Positions 35,826 through 44,184 of a stretch of 64,000 nt of DNA are shown piece by piece (position 1 is the stretch's first letter; every line of letters starts with the position of its first letter). The notes under the pieces are model-generated. The model made no database searches, was not told the DNA's origin, and saw only the letters and a list, made by a program, of their open reading frames with translations. A program made the position numbers and the translations under genes. This stretch comes from Gammaproteobacteria bacterium (GTDB lineage: Bacteria > Pseudomonadota > Gammaproteobacteria > SZUA-229): the NCBI GenBank assembly GCA_013041745.1, contig JABDRN010000112.1, forward strand, positions 1 to 64,000, written 5' to 3'.

Positions 35826-36291
35826 TATGCAAGACTCCTGCATTATTAAGTTATTATGATCATAGCTATGATTACAAATATGTGATTACTTACGTCCACT
35901 TCCCCCAATGAAAGCGGTTTGCCCCATCTATAAAAAGTGGCTTAAAGAACTTGAAGCAGTCACACAAACCTTCATCCAGGTACGCTGCTTATTATGTTGC
36001 GGCGCTTAATAGACAAAGATTACGGGGAGTATATGCAGATAATCTTAAATTGCAAGTAAAAATAGGGGTTATTTACATTTTTATGACAGATATCATTGAC
36101 AAAATGTCAGCTTGATCTTTCATATAAGAAATAGCATGAAAATATTTAATCGACAGATGAGCACAACTACAGACAAAAGACTGTTTTTTTGTTACAAAAC
36201 AGCACAGATATTTAACGAAGTTCAATCGATTACTTGTTTCTTATCGTAGTTCTGTTGATACTCTGTTTTTTAGCCAATAATTATTTAGTGC
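35826..36291. other. Long gene-free porin upstream region
   Basis: About 465 bp without a credible gene, AT-rich. It holds a perfect palindrome ATCATAGCTATGAT at 35859-35872, 34 bp before the porin start, a TGACA-AAA-TGTCA dyad at 36097-36109, and the candidate Pho box. The porin transcript may therefore have a long 5' leader. Confidence 0.7.
36072..36089 (-). promoter_or_regulatory. Candidate PhoB box upstream of the porin
   Basis: On the minus strand the site reads CTGTCATAAAAATGTAAA: a perfect first Pho-box heptamer (CTGTCAT), a four-base A spacer and a degenerate second heptamer. A TATTTT -10-like hexamer follows at 36064-36059. PhoB sites normally replace the -35 element, so the geometry is acceptable, but no phoBR genes are in the window. 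Confidence 0.35.
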
Positions 36292-36330
36292 GCAATAAAA
36301 AAGCCCCTTTTCTGGGGCTTTTTTATTGCA
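36292..36330. terminator. Terminator of the rplM-rpsI operon
   Basis: GCAATAAAAAAGCCCC pairs with GGGGCTTTTTTATTGC around a short T/C loop, giving a 16-bp perfect stem with U runs on either strand. It lies 25 bp after the rpsI stop codon. Confidence 0.93.
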
Positions 36331-36354
36331 TGAAACGTCAATGCGATTTTTGCG

Positions 36355-36744
36355 TTAGCGTTTCGAGAACTGCGTAGCACGGCGTGCTTTGCGCAGACCC
36401 ACTTTCTTACGCTCGACCTCACGCGCATCACGTGTTACGAAACCGGCTTTACGCAGAGGGCTGCGCAAGGCCTCATCATAGGAGATCAATGCACGGGTGA
36501 TACCATGACGTATGGCACCTGCCTGGCCTGAGATACCTCCGCCAGTTACAGTGACGTTTAGATCAACATTGTTTACCATATCGACCAGTTCCAGGGGCTG
36601 ACGTACGATCATCTGTGCTGTTTTACGGCCAAAGAACACATCCAGTGGTTTACCGTTAACTTTGATCTCACCAGCGCCAGTACTTAGAAATACACGTGCA
36701 CTTGATGTTTTGCGTCGACCTGTTGCGTAATATTGTTCTGCCAT
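36355..36744 (-). CDS. rpsI: 30S ribosomal protein S9
   Basis: Small-subunit protein of 129 residues whose C-terminal tail reaches the P-site tRNA. The start [14 protein letters not shown], the [19 protein letters not shown] segment and the universal FSKR end are all present. It is the second gene of the rplM-rpsI pair and is followed by a strong terminator. Confidence 0.99.
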   Translation of the reverse strand: MAEQYYATGRRKTSSARVFLSTGAGEIKVNGKPLDVFFGRKTAQMIVRQPLELVDMVNNVDLNVTVTGGGISGQAGAIRHGITRALISYDEALRSPLRKAGFVTRDAREVERKKVGLRKARRATQFSKR

Positions 36745-36770
36745 AAGTAGCTCTGCTTATATTTTCTATC

Positions 36771-37202
36771 TTAATTAATTTCTAATGGTTGTGGCTGCTG
36801 CGCGGCATGTTGATGCTGCGGACCTGCATAGACTTTCAGCTTACGGTACATCTCACGCCCTAAGGGATTTCTTGGTAGCATACCCTTAACAGCAATCTCT
36901 ATAACACGCTCTGGTGAACGATCGATCATATCGCTGAAATTCGTTTCTTTCAGTCCACCCATGTAACCTGAATGACGGTAGTACATCTTATCTTTCGCCT
37001 TGTTACCGCTAACACGTACTTTCTCGGCATTGATCACTACGATGTAATCCCCTGTATCAACGTGCGGCGTGTATATCGCTTTATGCTTACCGCGTAGACG
37101 GCGTGCAATCTCAGTAGCCAGGCGACCCAATGTTTTACCGTCGGCATCGACCAGGAACCAGTCACGTTTTACGTCATCAGCTTTCGCGCTTATGGTTTTC
37201 AT
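36771..37202 (-). CDS. rplM: 50S ribosomal protein L13
   Basis: Early-assembly large-subunit protein of 143 residues. Typical segments are [35 protein letters not shown] and [18 protein letters not shown]. The ATG at 37202 is preferred to the preceding in-frame GTG. It is 26 bp upstream of rpsI; in E. coli L13 represses this operon by binding its leader, and the leader here lies in 37203-37330. Confidence 0.99.
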   Translation of the reverse strand: MKTISAKADDVKRDWFLVDADGKTLGRLATEIARRLRGKHKAIYTPHVDTGDYIVVINAEKVRVSGNKAKDKMYYRHSGYMGGLKETNFSDMIDRSPERVIEIAVKGMLPRNPLGREMYRKLKVYAGPQHQHAAQQPQPLEIN

Positions 37203-37561
37203 CACTAAATCCGGTATATCTGTATATTAATAAAGCGAAGGTCGGTCTGGCCGACCCGCGACAAAGAGGCGGAATATTACAGGGATTCGCTTAAGCAGAC
37301 AAGCCTAATACTCGCTTTTTGTGAAATTAATTAACAGACTGCTAATAAACAAATGGCAGATCATCCTGCCGCCACTACACGAGCAGATATGTAACCACAT
37401 AAAAATAACTGTAGAGCCTTATGGCAACACGCACCCGAAGCCATATTTACCATATATTTCAGTTGGTTACGGCATACTGAAAACATCTTCAGCGCTTGGT
37501 TTTCAAACAAGCGGCACTCGCTTCTGAGATCTTAGCCACCTTTTAGCTAATTCGTATAAGC
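37203..37561. other. Gene-free rplM upstream region
   Basis: About 360 bp between the rplM start and the candidate small RNA. It should contain the rplM-rpsI promoter and leader. One 68-codon GTG-started frame exists on the plus strand, but it lacks a ribosome site and recognisable motifs. I see no tRNA or other RNA gene here. Confidence 0.6.
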
Positions 37562-37657
37562 AAAAAAAAGCGCGGAAAAGAATCCGCGCTGAAAATTACC
37601 ACCAAAGGGAGGATGGAGGAAATATGAAAAAAACATTTAATTGCATAAAATGTATAT
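37562..37657 (-). ncRNA. Candidate small RNA with pyrimidine-rich anti-SD-like segment
   Basis: On the minus strand a TTGACA (37690-37685), 15-bp spacer and TATAAT (37669-37664) form a near-consensus promoter. About 95 nt later comes an intrinsic terminator: stem AGCGCGGA/TCCGCGCT (37569-37590) and a U run. The intervening RNA contains UUUCCUCCAUCCUCCC, complementary to Shine-Dalgarno sequences. It lies 62 bp beyond the ferredoxin stop. The alternative is that the hairpin simply ends the ferredoxin transcript. Confidence 0.5.
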
Positions 37658-37718
37658 AAGGATATTATAATATAGTAATTAATTTGTCAAGCTACTAAGC
37701 AAATTAATCATTAGCCGC

Positions 37719-38027
37719 CTATATCAATAACCTTTCAACAATCTGACCGCCTATCAGGTGCTTGTCGATGATCTCATCGATATCTTCACGATCAAGGTAG
37801 CAATACCAGGTCTCTTCAGGATAGACCACCAGAACCGGCCCAAGTTCACAGCGATCCAGGCATCCTGCGCTGTTAATTCTGATCTTACCCTCACCGGATA
37901 AGCCTAACTCCTTGATCTTTGCTTTAGCATAGCCGCGAATCTCAGTGGCATTGCACTGTTCGCAGCACTGCTCACCTGACTCACGGGAATTTGTACAAAA
38001 AAACACGTGGTATTTATAATATGACAC
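37719..38027 (-). CDS. Thioredoxin-like [2Fe-2S] ferredoxin
   Basis: A 102-residue ferredoxin of the thioredoxin-fold type. Candidate cluster cysteines are in CTNSRESGEQCCEQC near the start and in AGCLDRCELGP (about residues 55-65), spaced as in Aquifex-type [2Fe-2S] ferredoxins. The start is GTG with AGGAG nine bases upstream. It is divergent from coq7, with 65 bp between start codons. Electron donor to a hydroxylase or respiratory complex is possible but unproven. Confidence 0.9.
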   Translation of the reverse strand: MSYYKYHVFFCTNSRESGEQCCEQCNATEIRGYAKAKIKELGLSGEGKIRINSAGCLDRCELGPVLVVYPEETWYCYLDREDIDEIIDKHLIGGQIVERLLI

Positions 38028-38092
38028 TGGTTCTCTCCTGTTTTACTGACAAAAGTATTGCACGGACACGTCGAAAGCTTCAATATATAGTA

Positions 38093-38746
38093 ATGCGTAG
38101 TTACAGCCCGTTTGACCAGTTAATCATGAATGCCGACACTGCATTACGCACGCTTGTCGGCCAACCTGTATTGACCCATCGCCCCTACCCTGCTGATGAA
38201 CAAGCTGCCGGTGAAACAGCAGATGATAGCTTTTCTGCCGAAGAAAAGAAGCATATCGCCGGCTTGATGCGGGTCAACCATAGTGGCGAGGTTTCTGCTC
38301 AGGCGCTTTACCAGGGCCAGTCACTGACCTCGAAAAACAGGGACATCAAAGAGAAACTTCGTCAGGCGGCACTGGAAGAGAACGATCACCTGGAATGGAC
38401 CAAAAACCGCCTGCTTGAGCTTGACAGCCATACCAGCCTGTTAAACCCGCTGTGGTACGGCGGCTCATTTGCTATCGGTGCTTTTGCCGGAGCGATTGGC
38501 GACAGATGGAACCTTGGATTCCTCGCCGAGACCGAACATCAGGTCGCCGCACACCTTGAAGAACACCTCAATAAACTGCCCGGCGGTGATTTTCGCAGCC
38601 GTGCCATCCTTGAACAGATGAAAACTGACGAGTTAAAACATGCCACCACCGCGATCGAACACGGTGCCGCTGAATTGCCACCTCCGGTCAAAACTTTGAT
38701 GACAGCGATGTCAAAGGTCATGACTGGAACCGCTTATTACCTGTAA
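38093..38746 (+). CDS. coq7: 3-demethoxyubiquinol 3-hydroxylase Coq7
   Basis: Di-iron monooxygenase for the penultimate ring hydroxylation in ubiquinone synthesis. Iron ligands are E66 (HSGEVSAQ), E96-x2-H99 (EENDH), E148 (ETEHQ) and E180-x2-H183 (DELKH). The 217-residue product assumes the ATG at 38093, because family members begin near that point; the ribosome site is weak. It replaces UbiF in many gammaproteobacteria. Convergent with the DUF885 gene, 6 bp apart. Confidence 0.95.
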   Translation: MRSYSPFDQLIMNADTALRTLVGQPVLTHRPYPADEQAAGETADDSFSAEEKKHIAGLMRVNHSGEVSAQALYQGQSLTSKNRDIKEKLRQAALEENDHLEWTKNRLLELDSHTSLLNPLWYGGSFAIGAFAGAIGDRWNLGFLAETEHQVAAHLEEHLNKLPGGDFRSRAILEQMKTDELKHATTAIEHGAAELPPPVKTLMTAMSKVMTGTAYYL

Positions 38747-38752
38747 CAGATA

Positions 38753-40480
38753 TCAATCAGCAAATATCTCGTCGTGAACCGAGCGCCAGATTTCTTCACC
38801 GAAGGCATCCTGAATGACCAATGGCAACGCGACAGAGCCTTGAGATAACAGCCGGTCATGGAACTCCTTGAGCTCAGCTTTGCCAACACTCGTGATATCA
38901 CCGAGAACCTTGTCACGCGTTTTTAAAATAATCTCTCTGCCGACGGCATAACACAACGGCGTCGTAGCCGCACTGCTATACCAGTTGATCTCCAGTTTAG
39001 CCTGCAAGGCATCAAAGCCCAGTCTATCAACCAGCAGGTTTACCGCGTCATCGAAGCTGATCTGACCGGTGTGAAGCTTTACATCGACGATAACCCTTAA
39101 CGCGCGCCACAGGCGATCACGCAACATCATGAACTGATGTTCTTTTTTATCATACAGGCCCTGCTCAAAAACCAGTTGCTCGCAATACAGGGCCCAGCCT
39201 TCATACATACTGGCGGAAGCGTGGAGTAATCGCGTTACATTGCATTTGTGGCTTTGATTAGCGATAACGAACTGCAGGTGATGCCCGGGAAAAGCCTCAT
39301 GCACCGAGGTGAGGTCTATACTGAAATCATTGTGCTCGACCAGTAGAGCCTCATCCTTGACCGTAGTCACATAGTAAAGACCTCGCTGCTCATCATCTTG
39401 CGGCATGGGCGGCTCATACGCTGCAAAAGGGATGAGCTCACGCATGAACACCGGTGTCTGCAATACTTTTAATGATTGTTTTTCAGGTACAGTTACGATA
39501 TCTGACTTAAGCAGCCAGCTATGCGCTGCCTGCATCTTTTTGCGATATGTGTCCAGCAACTGGGATGCATCTGGATGTTTTGCGCGAACCTTATCCAGGG
39601 CTTTAGCGATATCCTGCTCACCGCAGATCTGTTCGCTCTTTAGCAACAACTCTTCTTCGGTCTGTCGTGCCAGGCGCTCACCAAAAGCAAGGACTTTATT
39701 GGCATCGACCTGCAAAAAGTGCTTCTCTTTCAACAAGCGGTTAAAACGGTTATAGCCAGATGCAAACTTACCCTTTGCCCTTGGCATGACATCTTTTTCG
39801 AGATAGACAGAAAAATCCTGCAGGGCATTGGCGGCATCATCAAGCAATGGTTGCAACCTTGCCGGGCTGGAAAACTTTGCTGCAATCAACGGATGTCGCG
39901 CCAGCCCTCGAACAAAATCGGCACCCGATGCTGAAACATCTTTTGCTGTAGCCGCCCATTGCGGCACGACACGCTCAGGATAATGCGCCAGCATCACTTT
40001 TGCACCACGCAGGTACTCAGGGATTATTTGCAGCCGATTTTCTATTGCCTCGTGGAAATTTTTACCGGGATGAATGAGCAACTGGTAAATAGCATTCACA
40101 GGCACATAATCTACCGGGTTTCGGTAACGCCAGTCGTTTTCTTCCAGGTCGTGCAACTCGACCGTTATCGCCCCCTTGATTAACTGAAAATCTGTCTGCC
40201 GCACCTGATCCAGCTTTTCTATGTTCAGTTCATCCAGGGCAGACAGCATCTTCTGGTTCAATGCCAGCAAGGCGCCGATATCGTCATGTTCATAGCTGGT
40301 CAACAGCTCGGCATAGTCGTATACACCGACATCTACCGCGTGTTCTGGATGATATCGAAACCAGGAATGATAGAACTGCCCACAGAGGTCATCAAACTGT
40401 TTATAAGCGATGTTGAAGTGTGCTCCGGTACTGGCGCGCCCACAGTTAACGTTGATGGCAGAACCTTCAGATTGCGACAT
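38753..40480 (-). CDS. DUF885 family putative metallopeptidase
   Basis: A 575-residue protein of the DUF885 family with a gluzincin-like motif HEAFPGHH (about 375-382) and a downstream EGWALYCEQL segment that supplies the third zinc ligand. No signal peptide is obvious, so it is probably cytoplasmic. The ATG at 40480 with GGGTGAG upstream is preferred to a GTG two codons earlier. It follows osmC by 12 bp on the same strand. Substrate is unknown. Confidence 0.9.
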   Translation of the reverse strand: MSQSEGSAINVNCGRASTGAHFNIAYKQFDDLCGQFYHSWFRYHPEHAVDVGVYDYAELLTSYEHDDIGALLALNQKMLSALDELNIEKLDQVRQTDFQLIKGAITVELHDLEENDWRYRNPVDYVPVNAIYQLLIHPGKNFHEAIENRLQIIPEYLRGAKVMLAHYPERVVPQWAATAKDVSASGADFVRGLARHPLIAAKFSSPARLQPLLDDAANALQDFSVYLEKDVMPRAKGKFASGYNRFNRLLKEKHFLQVDANKVLAFGERLARQTEEELLLKSEQICGEQDIAKALDKVRAKHPDASQLLDTYRKKMQAAHSWLLKSDIVTVPEKQSLKVLQTPVFMRELIPFAAYEPPMPQDDEQRGLYYVTTVKDEALLVEHNDFSIDLTSVHEAFPGHHLQFVIANQSHKCNVTRLLHASASMYEGWALYCEQLVFEQGLYDKKEHQFMMLRDRLWRALRVIVDVKLHTGQISFDDAVNLLVDRLGFDALQAKLEINWYSSAATTPLCYAVGREIILKTRDKVLGDITSVGKAELKEFHDRLLSQGSVALPLVIQDAFGEEIWRSVHDEIFAD

Positions 40481-40492
40481 ACTCACCCAACT

Positions 40493-40912
40493 TTAATCTT
40501 CTTCTATTATTTCAAAATCATGTGTCACATCGACACTTTTAGCCAGCATGATCGATACCGAACAATATTTCTCAGCAGTCATTTCTACCGCACGCGCCAC
40601 CTTTTTTTCATCAAGGGCTTTACCTTTCACGATGTAATGCACATGGATCCTGGTAAATACCTTGGGCACTGTATCTGCGCGCTCCGCAGACAGCTCAACA
40701 TGACAATCGGTTATATCCTGACGTTGTCGTTGCAGGATGAGCACGGTATCAAAGGCTGTGCAACCACCCATTCCTAACAACACCATCTCCATCGGTCTGA
40801 CACCAAGATTGCGTCCGCCGCTATCAGGAGGGCCATCCATCACCACGGAATGACCGCTTTCTGATTCGCCAACAAAAGACATGTTATCTAACCATTTTAC
40901 AACTGCTTTCAT
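40493..40912 (-). CDS. OsmC/Ohr family protein, YhfA-like
   Basis: A 139-residue thiol-dependent peroxidase-fold protein. The two reactive cysteines are in MGGCTAFD (about C50) and AEKYCSVS (about C116). The arrangement crp-osmC is common in gammaproteobacteria, where this protein is called YhfA. It is divergent from crp, sharing a 109-bp intergenic region. A hydroperoxide-reducing role is known for relatives only. Confidence 0.92.
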   Translation of the reverse strand: MKAVVKWLDNMSFVGESESGHSVVMDGPPDSGGRNLGVRPMEMVLLGMGGCTAFDTVLILQRQRQDITDCHVELSAERADTVPKVFTRIHVHYIVKGKALDEKKVARAVEMTAEKYCSVSIMLAKSVDVTHDFEIIEED

Positions 40913-41021
40913 GTTTATCTCTATCTATATTTGGTTGTTATATTTATCTGAATTCTTTAGCTTTTTAATATTGTTGTGTATTATCTACTATAAACAGAGG
41001 AGGTCCTCAGCGGTAATACAA

Positions 41022-41672
41022 ATGAGCATTATCAGAGAAATTCCAACACTGAATCCTTCATTAGAGCACCTGTTGAAGTTCTCTCACCGTAAGTCTTACA
41101 AAGCTAAAAAAATCATAATTCATGAAGGCGATGCTTCAAACAGCCTGTACTATATCATCGAGGGCTCGGTAAGCGTACTGGCAGAAAGCGAAACCGGAGA
41201 AGAAATCATCCTGGCACAGTTAAACCAGGGAGATTTTTTTGGTGAAGCTGGTTTATTCGAATTCGATAACAGTAATGAAGGCAAACGAACCGCTCGTGTT
41301 ATCGCGCGCAGTGACTGTACCATCGCTGAAATCGGTTATGCACAATTCAAACAGATCGTCGCTGAAGACCCTGCGGTGATGTTCCTCCTGACCGGCCAGA
41401 TCTTCCACCGCCTGAAAAAAACCAGCATGAAAGTTCGCGACCTGATCTTCCTGGACGTGAAAGGTCGGATCGCACACTGCCTGCTGGAACTGAGCGACCA
41501 GCCTGATGCCATGACACACCCCGATGGCATGCAGATAAAGACAACCCGGCAGGACCTGGCCAAGATGGTTGGCTGTTCACGTGAGATGGCAGGCAGAGTG
41601 CTGAAAGAACTGGAAGATGAAGATCTGATTACCGCGCATGGCAAGACAATCGTCGTATTTGGTACACGCTAG
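41022..41672 (+). CDS. crp: cAMP receptor protein (Crp/Vfr)
   Basis: Global cAMP-responsive regulator of 216 residues. The N-terminal cyclic-nucleotide pocket contains GDFFGEAGLFE and, near KRTARV, the R-T pair expected to contact phosphate (R-S in E. coli). The C-helix has LKKTSMKV with the ligand threonine. The DNA-binding helix-turn-helix is TRQDLAKMVGCSREMAGRVLK, followed by the conserved end HGKTIVVFGTR. The only strong ribosome-binding sequence, GAGGAGGT at 40996-41003, is 18 bp from the ATG and sits in a short hairpin. Converges with trpC, 3 bp apart. Confidence 0.96.
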   Translation: MSIIREIPTLNPSLEHLLKFSHRKSYKAKKIIIHEGDASNSLYYIIEGSVSVLAESETGEEIILAQLNQGDFFGEAGLFEFDNSNEGKRTARVIARSDCTIAEIGYAQFKQIVAEDPAVMFLLTGQIFHRLKKTSMKVRDLIFLDVKGRIAHCLLELSDQPDAMTHPDGMQIKTTRQDLAKMVGCSREMAGRVLKELEDEDLITAHGKTIVVFGTR

Positions 41673-41675
41673 CTA

Positions 41676-42476
41676 CTACAGAAAAAGTTCCGCTAATTTC
41701 TCACCCGGATTTTCCGCACGCATAAAAGCCTCGCCTACCAGAAACGCACTCACACCATTGTCTCGCATCAGCTCGACATCTGCCCTGCTGTGAATACCTG
41801 ACTCGGTCACCAGGATATGGTCATCACTGACCATATTGACCATCGACAGTGTTGTATCCAGCGAGGTAGCAAAAGTACGCAGGTTTCGGTTATTAATTCC
41901 GATCAGGCGCGCACCTGTTTTAAGCGCACGCAGCATCTCCTGCTCATCATGCACTTCCATCAATACATCCATGCCCAGCTCATGCGCAAGATCAAAGAGA
42001 GCCTGCAGGTCGCCATCGTCGAGTGCCGAGACGATCAACAGGATGCAGTCTGCATTGATAGCTCGCGCTTCATAAACCTGGTAAGGGTCAATGATAAAAT
42101 CCTTACGGATGACAGGAAGCTGGCAAGCTGCCCTGGCCTGTTTTAAATATTCTTCATCACCCTGAAAGTAATCCTTGTCAGTCAGAACCGAAAGGCAGGC
42201 CGCGCCATTCTCAGCGTAACTCCTGGCAATCTCTGCAGCTTCGAAATTCTCTCTAAGCAGGCCTTTGCTGGGTGAGGCTTTTTTTATCTCAGCGATGACT
42301 GCCGATCGATTATTATTGATCTTGTTTTCGATCGAGCTGATAAATCCGCGCACAGCATCTGCGCTTTCACACTGCTGCTTCAGATCATCGATAGACACCG
42401 AAGCAGAGCGTTCAGCGACCTCTTCATGTTTCCTGTTGAGGATCTTTACCAATATATCCGGAGTGTCGCTACTCAT
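41676..42476 (-). CDS. trpC: Indole-3-glycerol phosphate synthase
   Basis: Fourth step of tryptophan synthesis, ring closure of CdRP to indole-glycerol phosphate. The 266-residue TIM barrel has [12 protein letters not shown] (catalytic Lys), [24 protein letters not shown] and [12 protein letters not shown]. It is not fused to TrpF, unlike in E. coli. Last gene of the trpE-x-trpGDC run; 22 bp after trpD. Confidence 0.98.
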   Translation of the reverse strand: MSSDTPDILVKILNRKHEEVAERSASVSIDDLKQQCESADAVRGFISSIENKINNNRSAVIAEIKKASPSKGLLRENFEAAEIARSYAENGAACLSVLTDKDYFQGDEEYLKQARAACQLPVIRKDFIIDPYQVYEARAINADCILLIVSALDDGDLQALFDLAHELGMDVLMEVHDEQEMLRALKTGARLIGINNRNLRTFATSLDTTLSMVNMVSDDHILVTESGIHSRADVELMRDNGVSAFLVGEAFMRAENPGEKLAELFL

Positions 42477-42498
42477 AATCTCTACTATTTCTTGCCTA

Positions 42499-43524
42499 TT
42501 ACACAGCGTTGGTCTTTGCGATTAACTGCTCCAGCTTGTCAGCGGCCGCGCCGCTGGCGATGACATCCTGGGCTTTTTTCACCCCTTCCGCCAGTGACTC
42601 AGCGAGGTCTGCAGCATAGATCGCGGCACCGGCATTCAAACAGACGATGTCTTTTGCCGGGCCATCAGTGTTATTAAAGATATCTTTTATGATCTCCAGG
42701 CTATGCGCCGAATCCGATGCCCTTATCTGTTCGAGCTCTGCGCGTGACATAGCAAAATCTTCAGGCGCGATGGTATAGGTAGTGATGACGCCATCATTCA
42801 GTTCGGCGACAAAAGTCGGCGTGGCGATACTGATCTCATCCATGCCATCTTCTGCATGCACCACAAGCACATGGTTACTGCCCAGCTGTTTTAGAACATG
42901 CGCCAGAGGTTCCACCAGGTCTTTACTGAATACACCGAGGACCTGGTTTGGCGCAGCGGCAGGATTGGTTAACGGGCCCAGTACATTGAAGATAGTGCGC
43001 ACCGCCATCTCGCGTCGCGGCCCGATAGCATGCTTCATCGCACTGTGATGCAGCGGTGCAAACATGAAACCGACACCTATCTCGTTGACACAGCTGGCCA
43101 CCTGCTGCGGGCTTATCTCGAGGTTAACACCCGCCGTCTCAAGTACATCGGCACTGCCAGACTTACTGCTGATCGAACGATTACCGTGTTTTGCGACCTT
43201 GCCACCCGCTGCCGCTACCACGATTGCACTGGCAGTAGAAATATTAAAACTGCCTGAAGAGTCACCGCCGGTACCACAGGTATCCACCAGGTGATCTTTA
43301 TCGACTTCGACTTTGCTGGCGAGATCACGCATGACACCAGCCGCAGCAGCGATCTCATCGATGCTCTCACCTTTCATCCGTAGACCGATGAGGAAACCAC
43401 CTACCTGCGCCGGGGTGGCCTCTCCCGTCATTATCAGGCGCATTACGTCACTCATTTCCTGTGTTGTGAGGTCACGTTTCTCGGTTACAGCTTTTATAGC
43501 TTGTTGCATTGTTATAGTAGCCAT
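42499..43524 (-). CDS. trpD: Anthranilate phosphoribosyltransferase
   Basis: Joins anthranilate to PRPP. The 341-residue protein carries the signature [18 protein letters not shown] (PRPP pyrophosphate loop) and [18 protein letters not shown]. It is a free-standing TrpD, not fused to TrpG as in E. coli. It lies 40 bp after trpG and 22 bp before trpC. Confidence 0.98.
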   Translation of the reverse strand: MATITMQQAIKAVTEKRDLTTQEMSDVMRLIMTGEATPAQVGGFLIGLRMKGESIDEIAAAAGVMRDLASKVEVDKDHLVDTCGTGGDSSGSFNISTASAIVVAAAGGKVAKHGNRSISSKSGSADVLETAGVNLEISPQQVASCVNEIGVGFMFAPLHHSAMKHAIGPRREMAVRTIFNVLGPLTNPAAAPNQVLGVFSKDLVEPLAHVLKQLGSNHVLVVHAEDGMDEISIATPTFVAELNDGVITTYTIAPEDFAMSRAELEQIRASDSAHSLEIIKDIFNNTDGPAKDIVCLNAGAAIYAADLAESLAEGVKKAQDVIASGAAADKLEQLIAKTNAV

Positions 43525-43564
43525 AGTTGTCTTTTCCGCCTTCGTTTAGATCACCAGTCAGGTG

Positions 43565-44146
43565 TTACTTGGATTTTAAAAAGTTGTTTAGCAGATCGTG
43601 TCCATGCTCGGTCAGTATCGATTCTGGATGAAACTGTACACCTTCGACATTCATCGTCTTATGCCGTACTCCCATGATCTCATCCATTTCACCGTTATCT
43701 GTCTCTGTCCAGGCAGTGATCTCAAGGCAGTCTGGTAACGACTCTTTTTCGATGACCAGTGAATGATAACGTGTCGCAGTATATGGATTGCTCAGACCTT
43801 CGAATACATGCGCATTCTTATGGTAGATACGCGAGGTCTTGCCATGCATGATCTCTCTGGCATGAACAATCTTGCCACCAAAGACCTGGCCGATACTCTG
43901 ATGGCCGAGACAGACACCGAGGATGGGGACCTCACCAGCGAAGGATTCGATAGCCTGCATCGAGATACCGGCTTCATCCGGTGTGCAGGGCCCCGGCGAG
44001 ATCATCAGTTTTTCGGGTTTTTTGGCTCGAATCTCATCCACGGTAATTTCATCATTACGATACACCTCCACATCCGCACCCAGCTCACCCAGATACTGCA
44101 CCAGGTTGTAGGTAAAAGAGTCGTAATTGTCTATCATCAATAGCAT
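43565..44146 (-). CDS. trpG: Anthranilate synthase component II (glutamine amidotransferase)
   Basis: Supplies ammonia from glutamine to TrpE; possibly shared with aminodeoxychorismate synthase (PabA role). The class I amidotransferase triad is C79 in [10 protein letters not shown] plus His and Glu in VQFHPESIL near residue 173-178. 193 residues. The preceding gene on the strand is the TIGR03790 gene, 38 bp away. Confidence 0.98.
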   Translation of the reverse strand: MLLMIDNYDSFTYNLVQYLGELGADVEVYRNDEITVDEIRAKKPEKLMISPGPCTPDEAGISMQAIESFAGEVPILGVCLGHQSIGQVFGGKIVHAREIMHGKTSRIYHKNAHVFEGLSNPYTATRYHSLVIEKESLPDCLEITAWTETDNGEMDEIMGVRHKTMNVEGVQFHPESILTEHGHDLLNNFLKSK

Positions 44147-44184
44147 ATCAAATTCACTTCTTTAACTGACTTCGTTCTTTGTAT

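Noticed and set aside
36165-36188. ACAG/CTGT hairpin with seven T as a terminator
   Set aside because: Only a four-base-pair stem, too weak to act as an intrinsic terminator.
37321-37527. 68-codon plus-strand frame upstream of rplM
   Set aside because: GTG start without ribosome site, no recognisable motif, and it covers the expected rplM promoter and leader.
37624-37659. 11-codon plus-strand frame with a strong GGAGG site and CIKC
   Set aside because: The better explanation is the minus-strand small RNA whose complement creates the ribosome-site look; no plus-strand terminator or promoter of quality was found.
40881-41021. 47-residue N-terminal membrane extension of Crp
   Set aside because: The frame is open, but known Crp proteins begin at the chosen ATG and the extension lies in the divergent promoter region of osmC.
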